In this document: piece after piece, positions 14,448 through 22,752 of the stretch | Layout: each line of letters starts with the position of its first letter | How positions within the stretch are numbered: the stretch's first letter is position 1 | The notes under the pieces: generated by a model | Database searches by the model: none | Told to the model about the DNA's origin: nothing | What the model saw: only the letters and a program-made list of their open reading frames with translations | NCBI GenBank assembly: GCA_037439945.1 | Contig: JBBIVA010000055.1 | Coordinates: forward strand, 1 to 22,798 | Reading direction: 5' to 3' | Source of the DNA: CALEUX01 sp037439945 | Lineage (GTDB): Bacteria; Bacteroidota; Bacteroidia; Bacteroidales; Marinilabiliaceae | Length of the DNA stretch: 22,798 nucleotides | Program-made: the position numbers and the translations under genes

Positions 14448-17400
14448 TTACTTTTTCAAATAGTTTTCATCGAAAAATTTCACGTATTCATTAACTGTCC
14501 CACTCTCTTTTACGATTACCATGTTATTGGGTGAAATTGCGGTTTTTTTCCAATCGCGTGCGCCAAGTTGAGTATTCCAGAAATAATTGTTTTCAAGTGA
14601 AGTGAAGAATTTCAAAACCATATCTAAATTTTCAAATGATTCAATAATAACTATCAAATCCCCTGATTTGAGTGGTTCAGTTTTTACAGACACACGCAAC
14701 CTGAAATTGTTCAGTGCATGATTTGTTAAAAAGGAACTCACCCTTGTACGGTCAGCCCTTGCCGAGGCAACAACCATCGCAAGGTGAACTCCGTTTGAAA
14801 CAGTAAATGCCGGTTTACCCGGGGTGGTTTGTGTATTGTTTTCAGGCTTTGACAAACCTGGATTAATCATGGTTCCTTCGCTTCCGCTAAGGTAGTTCTC
14901 TGAGAAAAATTTTCTATATCCGCTAATATCACCAGAAGAAACAAGAGTTTTAAGGTTTGAATCTGACCCGGCAAAAATTGAAGGGTTGCCAATATTTTCA
15001 ACCCTGAATAAATTTGTGTTTTCCCGTATAGAGAAAAAATAATCCATTACTTCAAGCCTGTTTTTAAATTGTCCAACGGTCATAACGTTTTGTCCGTCGG
15101 GTAATTTTTTAATATCAATTTCAAAATCAGCAAGTAAAAAGCGATTGAAATTATAATCGGCAATATTAAAAAGTAACCTGTTAATATCCGATTCGCTGTT
15201 AACAATAAGTATTATTTGCTGTAATGAATCAGGTTGGAATTTAAGCATATTTAACTCTGAAGATTCCAATTTGGGTTGCATTTCAGGTTTACCTAATTTG
15301 CTGTCAGCACTTTTTACAGAGGCGGTTGATATAACCGGCTGGCGCCCTATTTTAAGCATTTCAAGCCATTTGGCAGCCAACATCCCTTCAGATGATTTAT
15401 TATGGTTGGTTACCAACTGTTGCAATTCATTCTCAAAAGCCTTGTTATTGCCCATTTTTCCATGAGTAACAGCTCTTAATAAATGTGATTTACGTAATAA
15501 TTCATCTTCATCGCCGGTTGACAATACAACACCTGTTTTTGTTAATACCTGGTTGTAATTATTTGAAACGTATGCAACATAGGCTGTTTCATAAGTATTG
15601 TTTAATTCTTTTGTTTTTTGATCCCGTTTTTCCTGGTAATCCGGGTCAGATACAAAAGCAGTAAAACGACTGTTTGGGAAGTTCACCATCAAACCAGTTT
15701 TCATCTTTTCCATTCCGGATTTATTTCCAAGTGCTGCAAAACATCTGAAAGCCCAAAACCATGCTTGTTCGGCAATTGGGTGCCCGGGAAAATCTGCTAC
15801 AACTTTTTTAAACATTTCAGATGCTTTCCGGTAATCTTCAAACTGGTTAAAAAATACCATGCCGGCGTCAAAGCGTGCCTTGGCCAACTTGTGGTCAGAT
15901 TCAGCTTTTTGTTCCGGGGTTAATGGTAACCCATTAATCATTTCTTCAATATCAGGAAGTTCAGATTCATTACCTGGGTCGCCCGGAATCTGTGAATTTT
16001 TTGATGATACGAAAAGTTCAGGTGGCAAAAATCTTACTGATGGCGGACCCGGTGGGGCAAGATCGCTTATTTGGGATGCAGTTCCTTTATCGGACCTTCT
16101 CCAGTTATCTTCTGATGTTCTTTTACCCCATCTTCTTTCAAAATCCATTTTTCCCAAACTTACTGTTGTGGGGTTATAAAAATACCATTGGCCCTGACTA
16201 TCTGTTTGACGGTTCAAATGACTGGCATAATTCTGATAAAAAAGAGGATCTTCCGCCATAGGGTTGCCCTGATTCAAACTCTGGGCTGATGTTTGTTGAG
16301 TTAATGAAAGCCTTCGGGCTTCAATTAAATTATTTAAAAATGCATCACGTTGTCCAACAGGCATGGCAGCAATACTTCTTACGCTGTCTTCGTTAAAAAT
16401 AATAATATAATTTTTTGCCAACTCCTGTAATGCCGAATGTCTTTTTTTTATTTCAGTAAATCTTTTATCTCCCTCATCCATGACCATAAGTGTACTGTCA
16501 TAATATGAGTAGGATGGGACATATTTTGAGACATCGAAATTAAGGCTTGCCATTTGTAAATAGGTTTCAGTCTTCAGCTCCTTGCTGTTGGCATTATATC
16601 CTGATGATAGTTGTAGATTGGTGATGGCAGTTAAAGTGTCGCCTTCCGACAGGAAGCTCTGTGCAAGAATGTAATAAATCCGGTCACGAAATTCCTGATT
16701 TTTTGATTGTCTCAGCATTTTTAAAAGAGCCTTACGTGCCATTAGTGTATTGTGCCCAAGGTGGCCGTCAATAATGGCCAGGTTTAACCTGGCGTTCAGG
16801 TTCATTTCATATTCGGGATTTGACCGTGCAACTTTAAGATACCTTTCACGGGCCATTTGGTATTGGCCTGCTTGTTGATAAAGCTGTGCCAGAATAAAAT
16901 TCCTACGTGATTTATTCCATTTTCCCTGTGCATATTCCGCCGCTTTAACCATGAAAGGAATTGCAGCTTCGTATTGCCCTTTGTGAATCAAATAATCTGC
17001 ATAAGTTGCCATGAATTCCCCGTAAAGCCTGTTTGGGGCTTTCCCCATTGCATCGTATTGATTAAGCAGCAGGATTGCATTGTCGAGGTCTCCCATTTCT
17101 ATTCTTGTGCGTGCTGTCCATATGAGTGCATCAAATCTAACCGGACTATTGGGAAATTCTCTTGTAGTAAAATCAAAATAATGAAGAGCTTCATTAAAAT
17201 TATGATTATAAAGATGAGCTTTTCCAATAAGCATATAAGCTTCGTCAACCAAACGATTAAATTCCCTTTGGTTATAAAACTCAGTGTATCTTGAATTATT
17301 TCTTCCGGGTTTCCTTTTTGGTTTTGCTTTAATTGATTTATTATGAATGAGTTTTTGACCTTTACTAATTGCCCTATCCATTTCAGCCCGCACTTTTCCG

Positions 17401-17636
17401 GCATTTTCATCTCCCGAATATGGAAACAGGTTAAGAATAGCAGTGTAATTGTTACGATTATTCTGCATTAACGATTTTTCGCCTTCTTTGAAACTCTCCA
17501 TTCCGTTATGCAGAATGTTGTAATGGGCTGTCATGCTGTTATAATTTCTTGACAACCAGGTGTTTTTTTGGGTTGAGCATGCAGCCAGCAACACCGCTAA
17601 TAACAAAATCCCTGTTTTCTTAATACTCATTGGCAC
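14448..17636 (-). CDS. porW: PorW/SprE-type TPR lipoprotein of the type IX secretion system
   Basis: Outer-membrane-associated lipoprotein needed for type IX secretion and, in gliders, motility. The 1062-aa protein has a signal peptide ending in LLAAC (lipidated Cys20), followed by STQKNTWLSRNYNSMTAHYN, very like the SprE N-terminus. TPR-like helical repeats fill about 110-400, with further TPR-like helices near 590-760. The C-terminus has two tandem modules at about 806-916 and 951-1060, each ending in F-[FD]-[SD]-ENYL. The start may be Met1 or Met3. Its stop is 9 bp before porX. A TAATTTTG box lies at 17674-17681 on the minus strand, but no -33 is clear. Naming is by N-terminal similarity, length and the porX neighbour. 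Confidence 0.88.
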   Translation of the reverse strand: MPMSIKKTGILLLAVLLAACSTQKNTWLSRNYNSMTAHYNILHNGMESFKEGEKSLMQNNRNNYTAILNLFPYSGDENAGKVRAEMDRAISKGQKLIHNKSIKAKPKRKPGRNNSRYTEFYNQREFNRLVDEAYMLIGKAHLYNHNFNEALHYFDFTTREFPNSPVRFDALIWTARTRIEMGDLDNAILLLNQYDAMGKAPNRLYGEFMATYADYLIHKGQYEAAIPFMVKAAEYAQGKWNKSRRNFILAQLYQQAGQYQMARERYLKVARSNPEYEMNLNARLNLAIIDGHLGHNTLMARKALLKMLRQSKNQEFRDRIYYILAQSFLSEGDTLTAITNLQLSSGYNANSKELKTETYLQMASLNFDVSKYVPSYSYYDSTLMVMDEGDKRFTEIKKRHSALQELAKNYIIIFNEDSVRSIAAMPVGQRDAFLNNLIEARRLSLTQQTSAQSLNQGNPMAEDPLFYQNYASHLNRQTDSQGQWYFYNPTTVSLGKMDFERRWGKRTSEDNWRRSDKGTASQISDLAPPGPPSVRFLPPELFVSSKNSQIPGDPGNESELPDIEEMINGLPLTPEQKAESDHKLAKARFDAGMVFFNQFEDYRKASEMFKKVVADFPGHPIAEQAWFWAFRCFAALGNKSGMEKMKTGLMVNFPNSRFTAFVSDPDYQEKRDQKTKELNNTYETAYVAYVSNNYNQVLTKTGVVLSTGDEDELLRKSHLLRAVTHGKMGNNKAFENELQQLVTNHNKSSEGMLAAKWLEMLKIGRQPVISTASVKSADSKLGKPEMQPKLESSELNMLKFQPDSLQQIILIVNSESDINRLLFNIADYNFNRFLLADFEIDIKKLPDGQNVMTVGQFKNRLEVMDYFFSIRENTNLFRVENIGNPSIFAGSDSNLKTLVSSGDISGYRKFFSENYLSGSEGTMINPGLSKPENNTQTTPGKPAFTVSNGVHLAMVVASARADRTRVSSFLTNHALNNFRLRVSVKTEPLKSGDLIVIIESFENLDMVLKFFTSLENNYFWNTQLGARDWKKTAISPNNMVIVKESGTVNEYVKFFDENYLKK

Positions 17637-18139
17637 AAAAAAGAATTTGGTACAATTTAAAACAAGCTTTTGACAAAATTATTTTATTCAAAAAAGAAAA
17701 ATACTATTTATAACGTGTTGTGCAATTTTAAAAAAACTGAAAGGAGCCTGTAAAAAAACAACATAGAAAGTTGCGCATAATATTGATAATTATCACAATA
17801 TAGCATATTTATACAGCAAAAATGCGCCCCTGTATGCACAACCTGAAGACGAATTTCGACAAGATTTTTGACATGGCCAAATCATTTGTTTGTGTCTCTT
17901 TATATGCCGGCGATAACTTTTTTTTTATCAATGAAAAAACAGAATGGCTGATTTTAACCCAAAGTTGTCTTTAGCCATTTTTTCTAATGACCGTCATTAG
18001 AAATTAATAGTGTTAAGTTATTGATTACATGCCTTCTATTTTGACAAATCGCTTAAAAAAACTAAATATTTGTAATCAGAAATGCTTACAAATTAAGTTT
18101 TTCTAAAGCAGCCTGTACCGACTATTCGGTAGGGTTAAT
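17637..18139. other. Gene-poor region upstream of porW
   Basis: No intact coding frame is visible. A short plus-strand frame from about 18027 could be a remnant of the transposase N-terminus, but this is weak. An imperfect AT-rich palindrome sits near 17781-17802 (ATATTG...CAATAT) and a compact hairpin at 17981-18003. The part nearest porW should hold its promoter. Confidence 0.5.
17981..18003. repeat. 11-bp-arm palindrome sharing a word with the 46-bp hairpin
   Basis: TTTCTAATGAC and GTCATTAGAAA flank a single C as a perfect inverted repeat. The 11-nt GTCATTAGAAA also occurs in the 46-bp hairpin at 22753-22798. It may be a collapsed relative of that element. Confidence 0.6.
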
Positions 18140-18185
18140 CCCGGCTAAGTCATTAGTTCATTGCCTTTCTAATGACTAATCCGGG
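18140..18185. repeat. 46-bp hairpin repeat, copy 1
   Basis: Arms CCCGGCTAAGTCATTAG and CTAATGACTAATCCGGG pair at 15 of 17 positions around the loop TTCATTGCCTTT. The entire 46 bp recurs exactly, inverted, at 22753-22798. No T-tract follows, so it is not a standard terminator. Its right edge abuts the transposase remnant. Confidence 0.9.
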
Positions 18186-18962
18186 TTTAAAATAACTACC
18201 CTGTCAATTATTGGCGAATCTATTGGGGTTGAAAGTGAAAACTACCTTTTTGGTTAGTTAAGGTCAGGCCATTCCTATAATTTTGTGCCTTTGATTGACC
18301 TGAATAATTTAAACCAACGGCCACGGCGTTTAGGCGGTTATATTGTCAGTTTGGATAAACTTGTAGCAGGTCTGATGAATCAGGGAGAGGGTTTTCTCCT
18401 TGTTTATTATATCCTTTTTCCTATTTGTCGAATCGTGCGAAAAAAATCAGGTAAAATTTGCATGGAAAATTTTTAAACAGCCTCTGGCAAAGGTTACCCT
18501 TCTGTTAACATAGCCTGGTATTTTGGATACAAGCTCCACAGGGGCACTAAGGTTCATCTATAGAAATGACCAAAGCCATTTTATATTACATTCAGTTTCT
18601 TAATTACGCAAAACACCTTGGTTTTAACAATTGCACCCTTATAGCAGATAAAGGTTCTTTTTGGGTAAACTACCAATTAGATTTGTTTACCTAAGGCAAT
18701 ATAAGCATTGAAACACACGGAAGAAGCAGTCATCAAAACAAAGAACGTTTTCCATTCATTTTACAAAAGGGCCCGTAACCGTGTCGATACTTTGTATGTT
18801 CAATTGTTCGCCCAGTTAATGCCCAAACTCAATTATGCAATTAAAAGAGCTGCATTGGCCACTCGTTTTATTTGTAAAATGCCAGAAATAAGTTTATTGC
18901 AGTATGTCAATTCCTTAAATAACAAACCCTTAAGCATCTTAAAATATTACTTGGTCGATTAA
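18183..18962 (+). pseudogene. Decayed IS982-family transposase
   Basis: Conceptual translation across frames recalls IS982 transposases: LSIIGESIGVESENYLF, LIDLNNLNQRPRRL, FPICRIVRKKSGKICMENF, then YFGYKLH, CTLIADKG, QLDLFT, RARNRVDTLYVQL and LLQYVNSLNNKP. In-frame stops occur near 18255, at 18474 and near 18560 and 18690. The frame shifts near 18550 and again around 18760. The first catalytic Asp (VDS in relatives) reads VYY here, and the last acidic residue is Asp rather than Glu. The first part of the gene is missing upstream of 18183, where the 46-bp hairpin begins. The element cannot be active. Terminal inverted repeats were not found. Confidence 0.8.
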
Positions 18963-18982
18963 TTGCACAACTCGTTTTATCC

Positions 18983-19012
18983 AAATTAAAAAGCACCTTA
19001 AAAAAGGCGCTT
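18983..19012 (-). terminator. Terminator of the gcvH unit
   Basis: On the minus strand AAGCGCCTT and AAGGTGCTT pair over 9 bp, including one G-U pair, and are followed by a TTTAATTT tract. It starts about 24 nt after the gcvH stop. On the plus strand the G-U becomes an A-C mismatch, which favours minus-strand use. Confidence 0.75.
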
Positions 19013-19035
19013 AAATTATTTTTTCAGGCAAATTA

Positions 19036-19413
19036 TTAATCAACTAAAGCCTTGTAATCTTCGGCCGATAATAATGTGCCAACTTCCGACATATCAGCTA
19101 TTTCAAATTTTATCATCCAACCTCCCCCATATGGGTCTTTATTTACCAGTTCGGGTTGGGCACCAAGCTCATCATTGGCTTGAATCACTTTACCGGCAAG
19201 TGGCATATAAAGATCTGAAACAGTTTTTACAGCTTCAATGGTTCCAAAAACGTCTTCTTTTGCCAGATCTTCTCCTTCAGTCTCAATCTCAACAAAAACA
19301 ATGTCACCCAATTCCCCCTGTGCAAATTCTGTTATTCCCACCACAGCTATATTGCCATCAATGCGAACCCATTCGTGGTCCTTGGTATACATTAAATTCT
19401 CGGGTATATTCAT
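19036..19413 (-). CDS. gcvH: Glycine cleavage system H protein
   Basis: Lipoyl carrier that shuttles the aminomethyl group between the P, T and L proteins of the glycine cleavage complex. From the ATG at 19413 the protein is 125 aa, normal for the family, and opens MNIPENLMYTKDHEWV. The lipoyl-lysine motif is GTIEAVKTVSDLYMP with K63. An in-frame ATG at 19443 would lie inside the probable -7 box, so the shorter start is preferred. It is 166 bp downstream of glgB with its own likely promoter, and ends in a clear terminator. The gcvP and gcvT genes are not nearby. Confidence 0.96.
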   Translation of the reverse strand: MNIPENLMYTKDHEWVRIDGNIAVVGITEFAQGELGDIVFVEIETEGEDLAKEDVFGTIEAVKTVSDLYMPLAGKVIQANDELGAQPELVNKDPYGGGWMIKFEIADMSEVGTLLSAEDYKALVD

Positions 19414-19440
19414 AATGCTTTTAATTAAATTGTTTCGCGT

Positions 19441-19448
19441 CAAAATTA
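19441..19448 (-). promoter_or_regulatory. Putative -7 box of gcvH
   Basis: Minus-strand TAATTTTG matches TAnnTTTG, predicting a start about 20 nt before the gcvH ATG at 19413. No suitably spaced TTG is seen. I see no glycine-riboswitch-like structure in the 166-bp gap. Confidence 0.4.
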
Positions 19449-19579
19449 ACTATTTTTTATAATAACTCCATGTAATTTCACCTGATCAAAAAAATAGTTA
19501 CAAATGCAGGCTTAAGCTTTTTAACCTTTTTTACATTAACCGGGGTAAATTATTGCTGATTATGTTACCATTATATTAA

Positions 19580-21586
19580 CTAATCTTCATAAACCCTTTT
19601 TATTTCAAGTCTTGAAAATACCAAAACAGTTCGTGATGGTAAATATAGCTTTACCTGGTAATTTCTGTTTTGCATGGGAATAGCTTCCGAATAGTATGTA
19701 ATATTCTCATCAACCCTGTTAAAACCCCCAAATTCGGGGTTATCTGAGTTTAGTATTATTTTAAATTTACCGGCATTAACCGGAATACCATAATCTGTAA
19801 ATGAACGACCGGGGTTAAAATTGAATACAAATAACATGTTATTTCTTTCAAAAGCCAATACCTGGTCATTATCATTTATAAGATTTGTATGAATATAATT
19901 ATGCTGCAAAAGGTTGTGTTCATTTATTAATTGAATCATTTTTTTGTCGAATGTTGCCAACCATCCAAATTTTAACTGGTCGTTGTCAACTAAACTCCAT
20001 TGCCGCCGCGCATACTTGTATGACCAGTTGTTTCCCTGACGCGGAAAATCAATCCACTCTGGATGTCCAAATTCGTTGCCCATAAAATTAAGGTAACCTC
20101 CATGTGCCGTTGAGATTGTAATTAACCGTATAATTTTATGCAGGGCAATGGCGCGGTCAATTATCAGGCTGGCATTGTTTTTTGACATGTAATTGTACAT
20201 TTCCTTATCCGCTAACCGGAATATAATTGTTTTATCGCCAACCAGGGCCTGATCATGAGATTCGGCATAAGCTATAATTTTTTCTTCGGGGCGGTGTTGA
20301 ATTAATTCATGATAAACTGAACCTACCTGCCAATTTTCGTCATTTACTTCTTTTATCAGTTTAATCCAGAAATCGGGGGTTCCCATACTTAGACGAAAGT
20401 CAAACCCGATACCACCGTCTGAAGTTTTTGCACCAATTCCTGGAAACCCACTCATTTCTTCAGCTATTGTAATGGCATTTTGTTTTATTGAGTGAATAAG
20501 CTCATTGGCCAGGGTTAAATATAAAATTGCATCATCATCCTGTTGCCCGTCAAAATAGTCATGGTATGTTGAAAAATTGCGCCCGAGTCCATGGTCATAG
20601 TAAAGCATACTTGTTACCCCGTCAAACCTGAACCCATCAAAATGGAATTCATCAATCCAATAGCGACAGTTTGAGAGTAAAAAACCAAGAACTTCGTCCT
20701 TACCGTAATTAAAACATCTTGAATCCCAGGCAGGATGGTTGCCCTTATCCCCTGAGTGAAAATATTGGTGATATGTTCCATCAAACCTGCTTAATCCTTC
20801 CTCTTCGTTTTTCACCGAATGGGAATGAACAATGTCCATAATAACCGAAATTCCGAAATTATGGGCCTTGTTAATAAGGTACTTCAATTCTTCAGGGGTT
20901 CCAAACCGGCTGCTAGGTGCAAAGAAATTTGATACATGATATCCAAAACTTCCATAATATGGATGTTCCTGTACCGCCATTAATTGAACCATGTTATAGC
21001 CTGCGGTTTTAATTCTGGGTAAAATATTATCTGCAAACTCACGATAAGTCCCAACTCTTTCATCTTCTGTAGCCATACCAACATGGGCCTCATAAATCAG
21101 CGGGTTTTTTTGAGGTTTAAAATTTTGGTCACTCCACTCAAAGGGGGTTTCATTCCAAACCTGGGCACTGAAAATTAAAGTTTTGGGATCCTGCACTGTT
21201 CGTGATGCATAACTTGGTATCCGCATGCCCTCACCTCCATTCCATGTGATCCATAGTTTGTATAAATCACCATGTTGGAGAATTTCTTCATTAAGGGAAA
21301 TCATCCAAATCCCATTTTCCTGTTTCTGCAACTTAAAATCTGCTTTTGGTTTCCAGTCGGAAAACTCCCCAACTAAATAAACCGCAGTTGCATTAGGCGC
21401 CCATTCCCTAAACACCCATCCATTGTTTGTTTTATGCAGGCCAAAAAAGTGATGACCTGTAGCAAAATTAATCAATGAACCGTGTAAAGAGTTAATTTGC
21501 TCAATTTTTTCCCTGAAAACCCTGTGCCGTTTAAATAATTGCAATGAAAATGGGGTCAGCCAGGGGTCATATTCTACCAGTTTCAT
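19580..21586 (-). CDS. glgB: 1,4-alpha-glucan (glycogen) branching enzyme, eukaryote-like type
   Basis: Makes alpha-1,6 branches in glycogen. The 668-aa protein has an N-terminal CBM48-like domain (about 40-140, with FREWAPNATAVYLVGEFSDW), a GH13 barrel and a C-terminal all-beta domain. Active-site motifs are DIVHSH (251-256), FRFDGVTS (nucleophile D322), TIAEEMSG (acid/base E376) and AESHDQ (D445). The spacing and wording, including VHSHSVKN, HFDGFRFDGVTSMLY and YLNFMGNEFGHPEW, resemble fungal and animal branching enzymes more than Escherichia coli GlgB. The gene starts 15 bp after kdsB ends, so the two are probably cotranscribed. No other glycogen gene is in the window. Confidence 0.95.
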   Translation of the reverse strand: MKLVEYDPWLTPFSLQLFKRHRVFREKIEQINSLHGSLINFATGHHFFGLHKTNNGWVFREWAPNATAVYLVGEFSDWKPKADFKLQKQENGIWMISLNEEILQHGDLYKLWITWNGGEGMRIPSYASRTVQDPKTLIFSAQVWNETPFEWSDQNFKPQKNPLIYEAHVGMATEDERVGTYREFADNILPRIKTAGYNMVQLMAVQEHPYYGSFGYHVSNFFAPSSRFGTPEELKYLINKAHNFGISVIMDIVHSHSVKNEEEGLSRFDGTYHQYFHSGDKGNHPAWDSRCFNYGKDEVLGFLLSNCRYWIDEFHFDGFRFDGVTSMLYYDHGLGRNFSTYHDYFDGQQDDDAILYLTLANELIHSIKQNAITIAEEMSGFPGIGAKTSDGGIGFDFRLSMGTPDFWIKLIKEVNDENWQVGSVYHELIQHRPEEKIIAYAESHDQALVGDKTIIFRLADKEMYNYMSKNNASLIIDRAIALHKIIRLITISTAHGGYLNFMGNEFGHPEWIDFPRQGNNWSYKYARRQWSLVDNDQLKFGWLATFDKKMIQLINEHNLLQHNYIHTNLINDNDQVLAFERNNMLFVFNFNPGRSFTDYGIPVNAGKFKIILNSDNPEFGGFNRVDENITYYSEAIPMQNRNYQVKLYLPSRTVLVFSRLEIKRVYED

Positions 21587-21601
21587 AACCCGGGTGTTTT
21601 T

Positions 21602-22363
21602 TTAGCTTAATATCCCTGAATTTAAAATTCTTTCAAGGTCTTCAGGAGTGTCAATTGCAACACTATCATGTTTTGTTGGTCTTACACAAATTGTGTAACC
21701 ATTTTCAAGCCATCTCAATTGTTCAAGGGATTCAGCCAGTTCAAGCGTAGATGGGGCAAGATTTGTAATTTGCCTTAAAATATCACTCCGATATCCGTAC
21801 AAACCAATATGAAGGTAAAATGAATGCTTCCGGTGCCATTCTTCCTGTGGAAACTGACGAAGATATGGAATTGGTGAACGGGAAAAGTACAAGGCTTCGT
21901 ATTTTGGGTTAAAAATAACTTTTGGTTTATTGGGGTCAAATAGGTCCTGAGGGTGAACTAAAGGCTTAACAAGAGTTGCTATTTCAGTTATTGAACTCAT
22001 AAAACAGGCTGAAAGTGTTTCCAAAAGTATTGGGTCAATAAATGGTTCATCACCCTGAATATTTATAACTACGCCGTAGTTTTTGTTCTCTTTTTTTTCA
22101 ATGTGGTTCAGGGCTTCGGTGCAACGGTCGGTACCGCTCTGATGGTCTGGTGACGTCATTACTACTTTTCCGCCAAAACCGGTAACTGAATTTTTAATAC
22201 GTTCATCATCGGTAGCAACATAAACATTTGGTAAAACTTTGCTTGCCTGTTCGTAAACCCTTTGAATCATGGTTTTTCCGGCAATAATTGCCAGTGGCTT
22301 GCCCGGAAACCTTGTTGAACCGTACCGGGCGGGAATTAAACCAAGAATATTTTCTTTAAGCAT
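21602..22363 (-). CDS. kdsB: 3-deoxy-manno-octulosonate cytidylyltransferase (CMP-Kdo synthetase)
   Basis: Activates Kdo with CTP for the inner core of LPS. From the ATG at 22363 the protein is 253 aa, the normal KdsB size, opening MLKENILGLIPARYGSTRFPGKPL with the nucleotide-binding loop (R13 to K22). Other signatures are ATDDERI, SGTDRC (76-81), NIQGDEP (Mg-binding D105) and EQLRWLE. An ATG 45 nt upstream (22408) would add MTLINMVHNQINLTG, with no counterpart that I know in the family. The gene leads glgB with a 15-bp gap. Cytoplasmic; identification is secure. Confidence 0.95.
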   Translation of the reverse strand: MLKENILGLIPARYGSTRFPGKPLAIIAGKTMIQRVYEQASKVLPNVYVATDDERIKNSVTGFGGKVVMTSPDHQSGTDRCTEALNHIEKKENKNYGVVINIQGDEPFIDPILLETLSACFMSSITEIATLVKPLVHPQDLFDPNKPKVIFNPKYEALYFSRSPIPYLRQFPQEEWHRKHSFYLHIGLYGYRSDILRQITNLAPSTLELAESLEQLRWLENGYTICVRPTKHDSVAIDTPEDLERILNSGILS

Positions 22364-22574
22364 ACCGGTTAAATTAATTTGGTTGTGAACCATATTGATT
22401 AAGGTCATTCAATTAATTTTTATTGTTCCAATATAACACCATTAAAAGGTGAAATAAAAGTTAAATGTAGTTTTTTTGGAGGATTTTTCATGATTATTAA
22501 TACTAAATTGTGGCTAAGTTTTTTCCAGATGTAAAACCATTTTTGGTGAACCCAATTATAGGATTTATAAACAG

Positions 22575-22706
22575 TGAAACGCGCATGGTCCATTAAACAT
22601 AAACACAGATGTACCGAAGGCCGGCGGAGCCAAAATTCATCATGCAAGTTCTCCCGTAATAACGGGACAAGCTAACTGACCTTAATCAAAAAATTATTTA
22701 CGAATG
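22575..22706 (+). repeat. Leader repeat copy C, diverged, opposite orientation
   Basis: On the plus strand, GTGAAACGCGCATGGTCCAT and TAAACATAAACACAGATG (about 22575-22611) align with the 5' half of copies A and B. A 20-nt insertion follows, then AAAATTCATCATGCAAGTT (22632-22650). After an unrelated stretch, AAAAATTATTTACGAATGAAA ends at an ATG (22704), again resembling the repeat's 3' end. The frame from that ATG closes after eight codons, so no gene follows within the window. Confidence 0.6.
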
Positions 22707-22752
22707 AAATTATTATCAAAGAAAGTATGACATTTCATCGAAAATTATTTAT

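Noticed and set aside
18708..18962. 84-codon plus-strand frame as an independent small protein
   Set aside because: The sequence matches the C-terminal end of IS982-type transposases and is preceded by the rest of that gene in other frames.
22420..22647. 75-codon minus-strand frame upstream of kdsB
   Set aside because: Its first half is the reverse strand of leader repeat copy C, and the rest has no recognisable feature.
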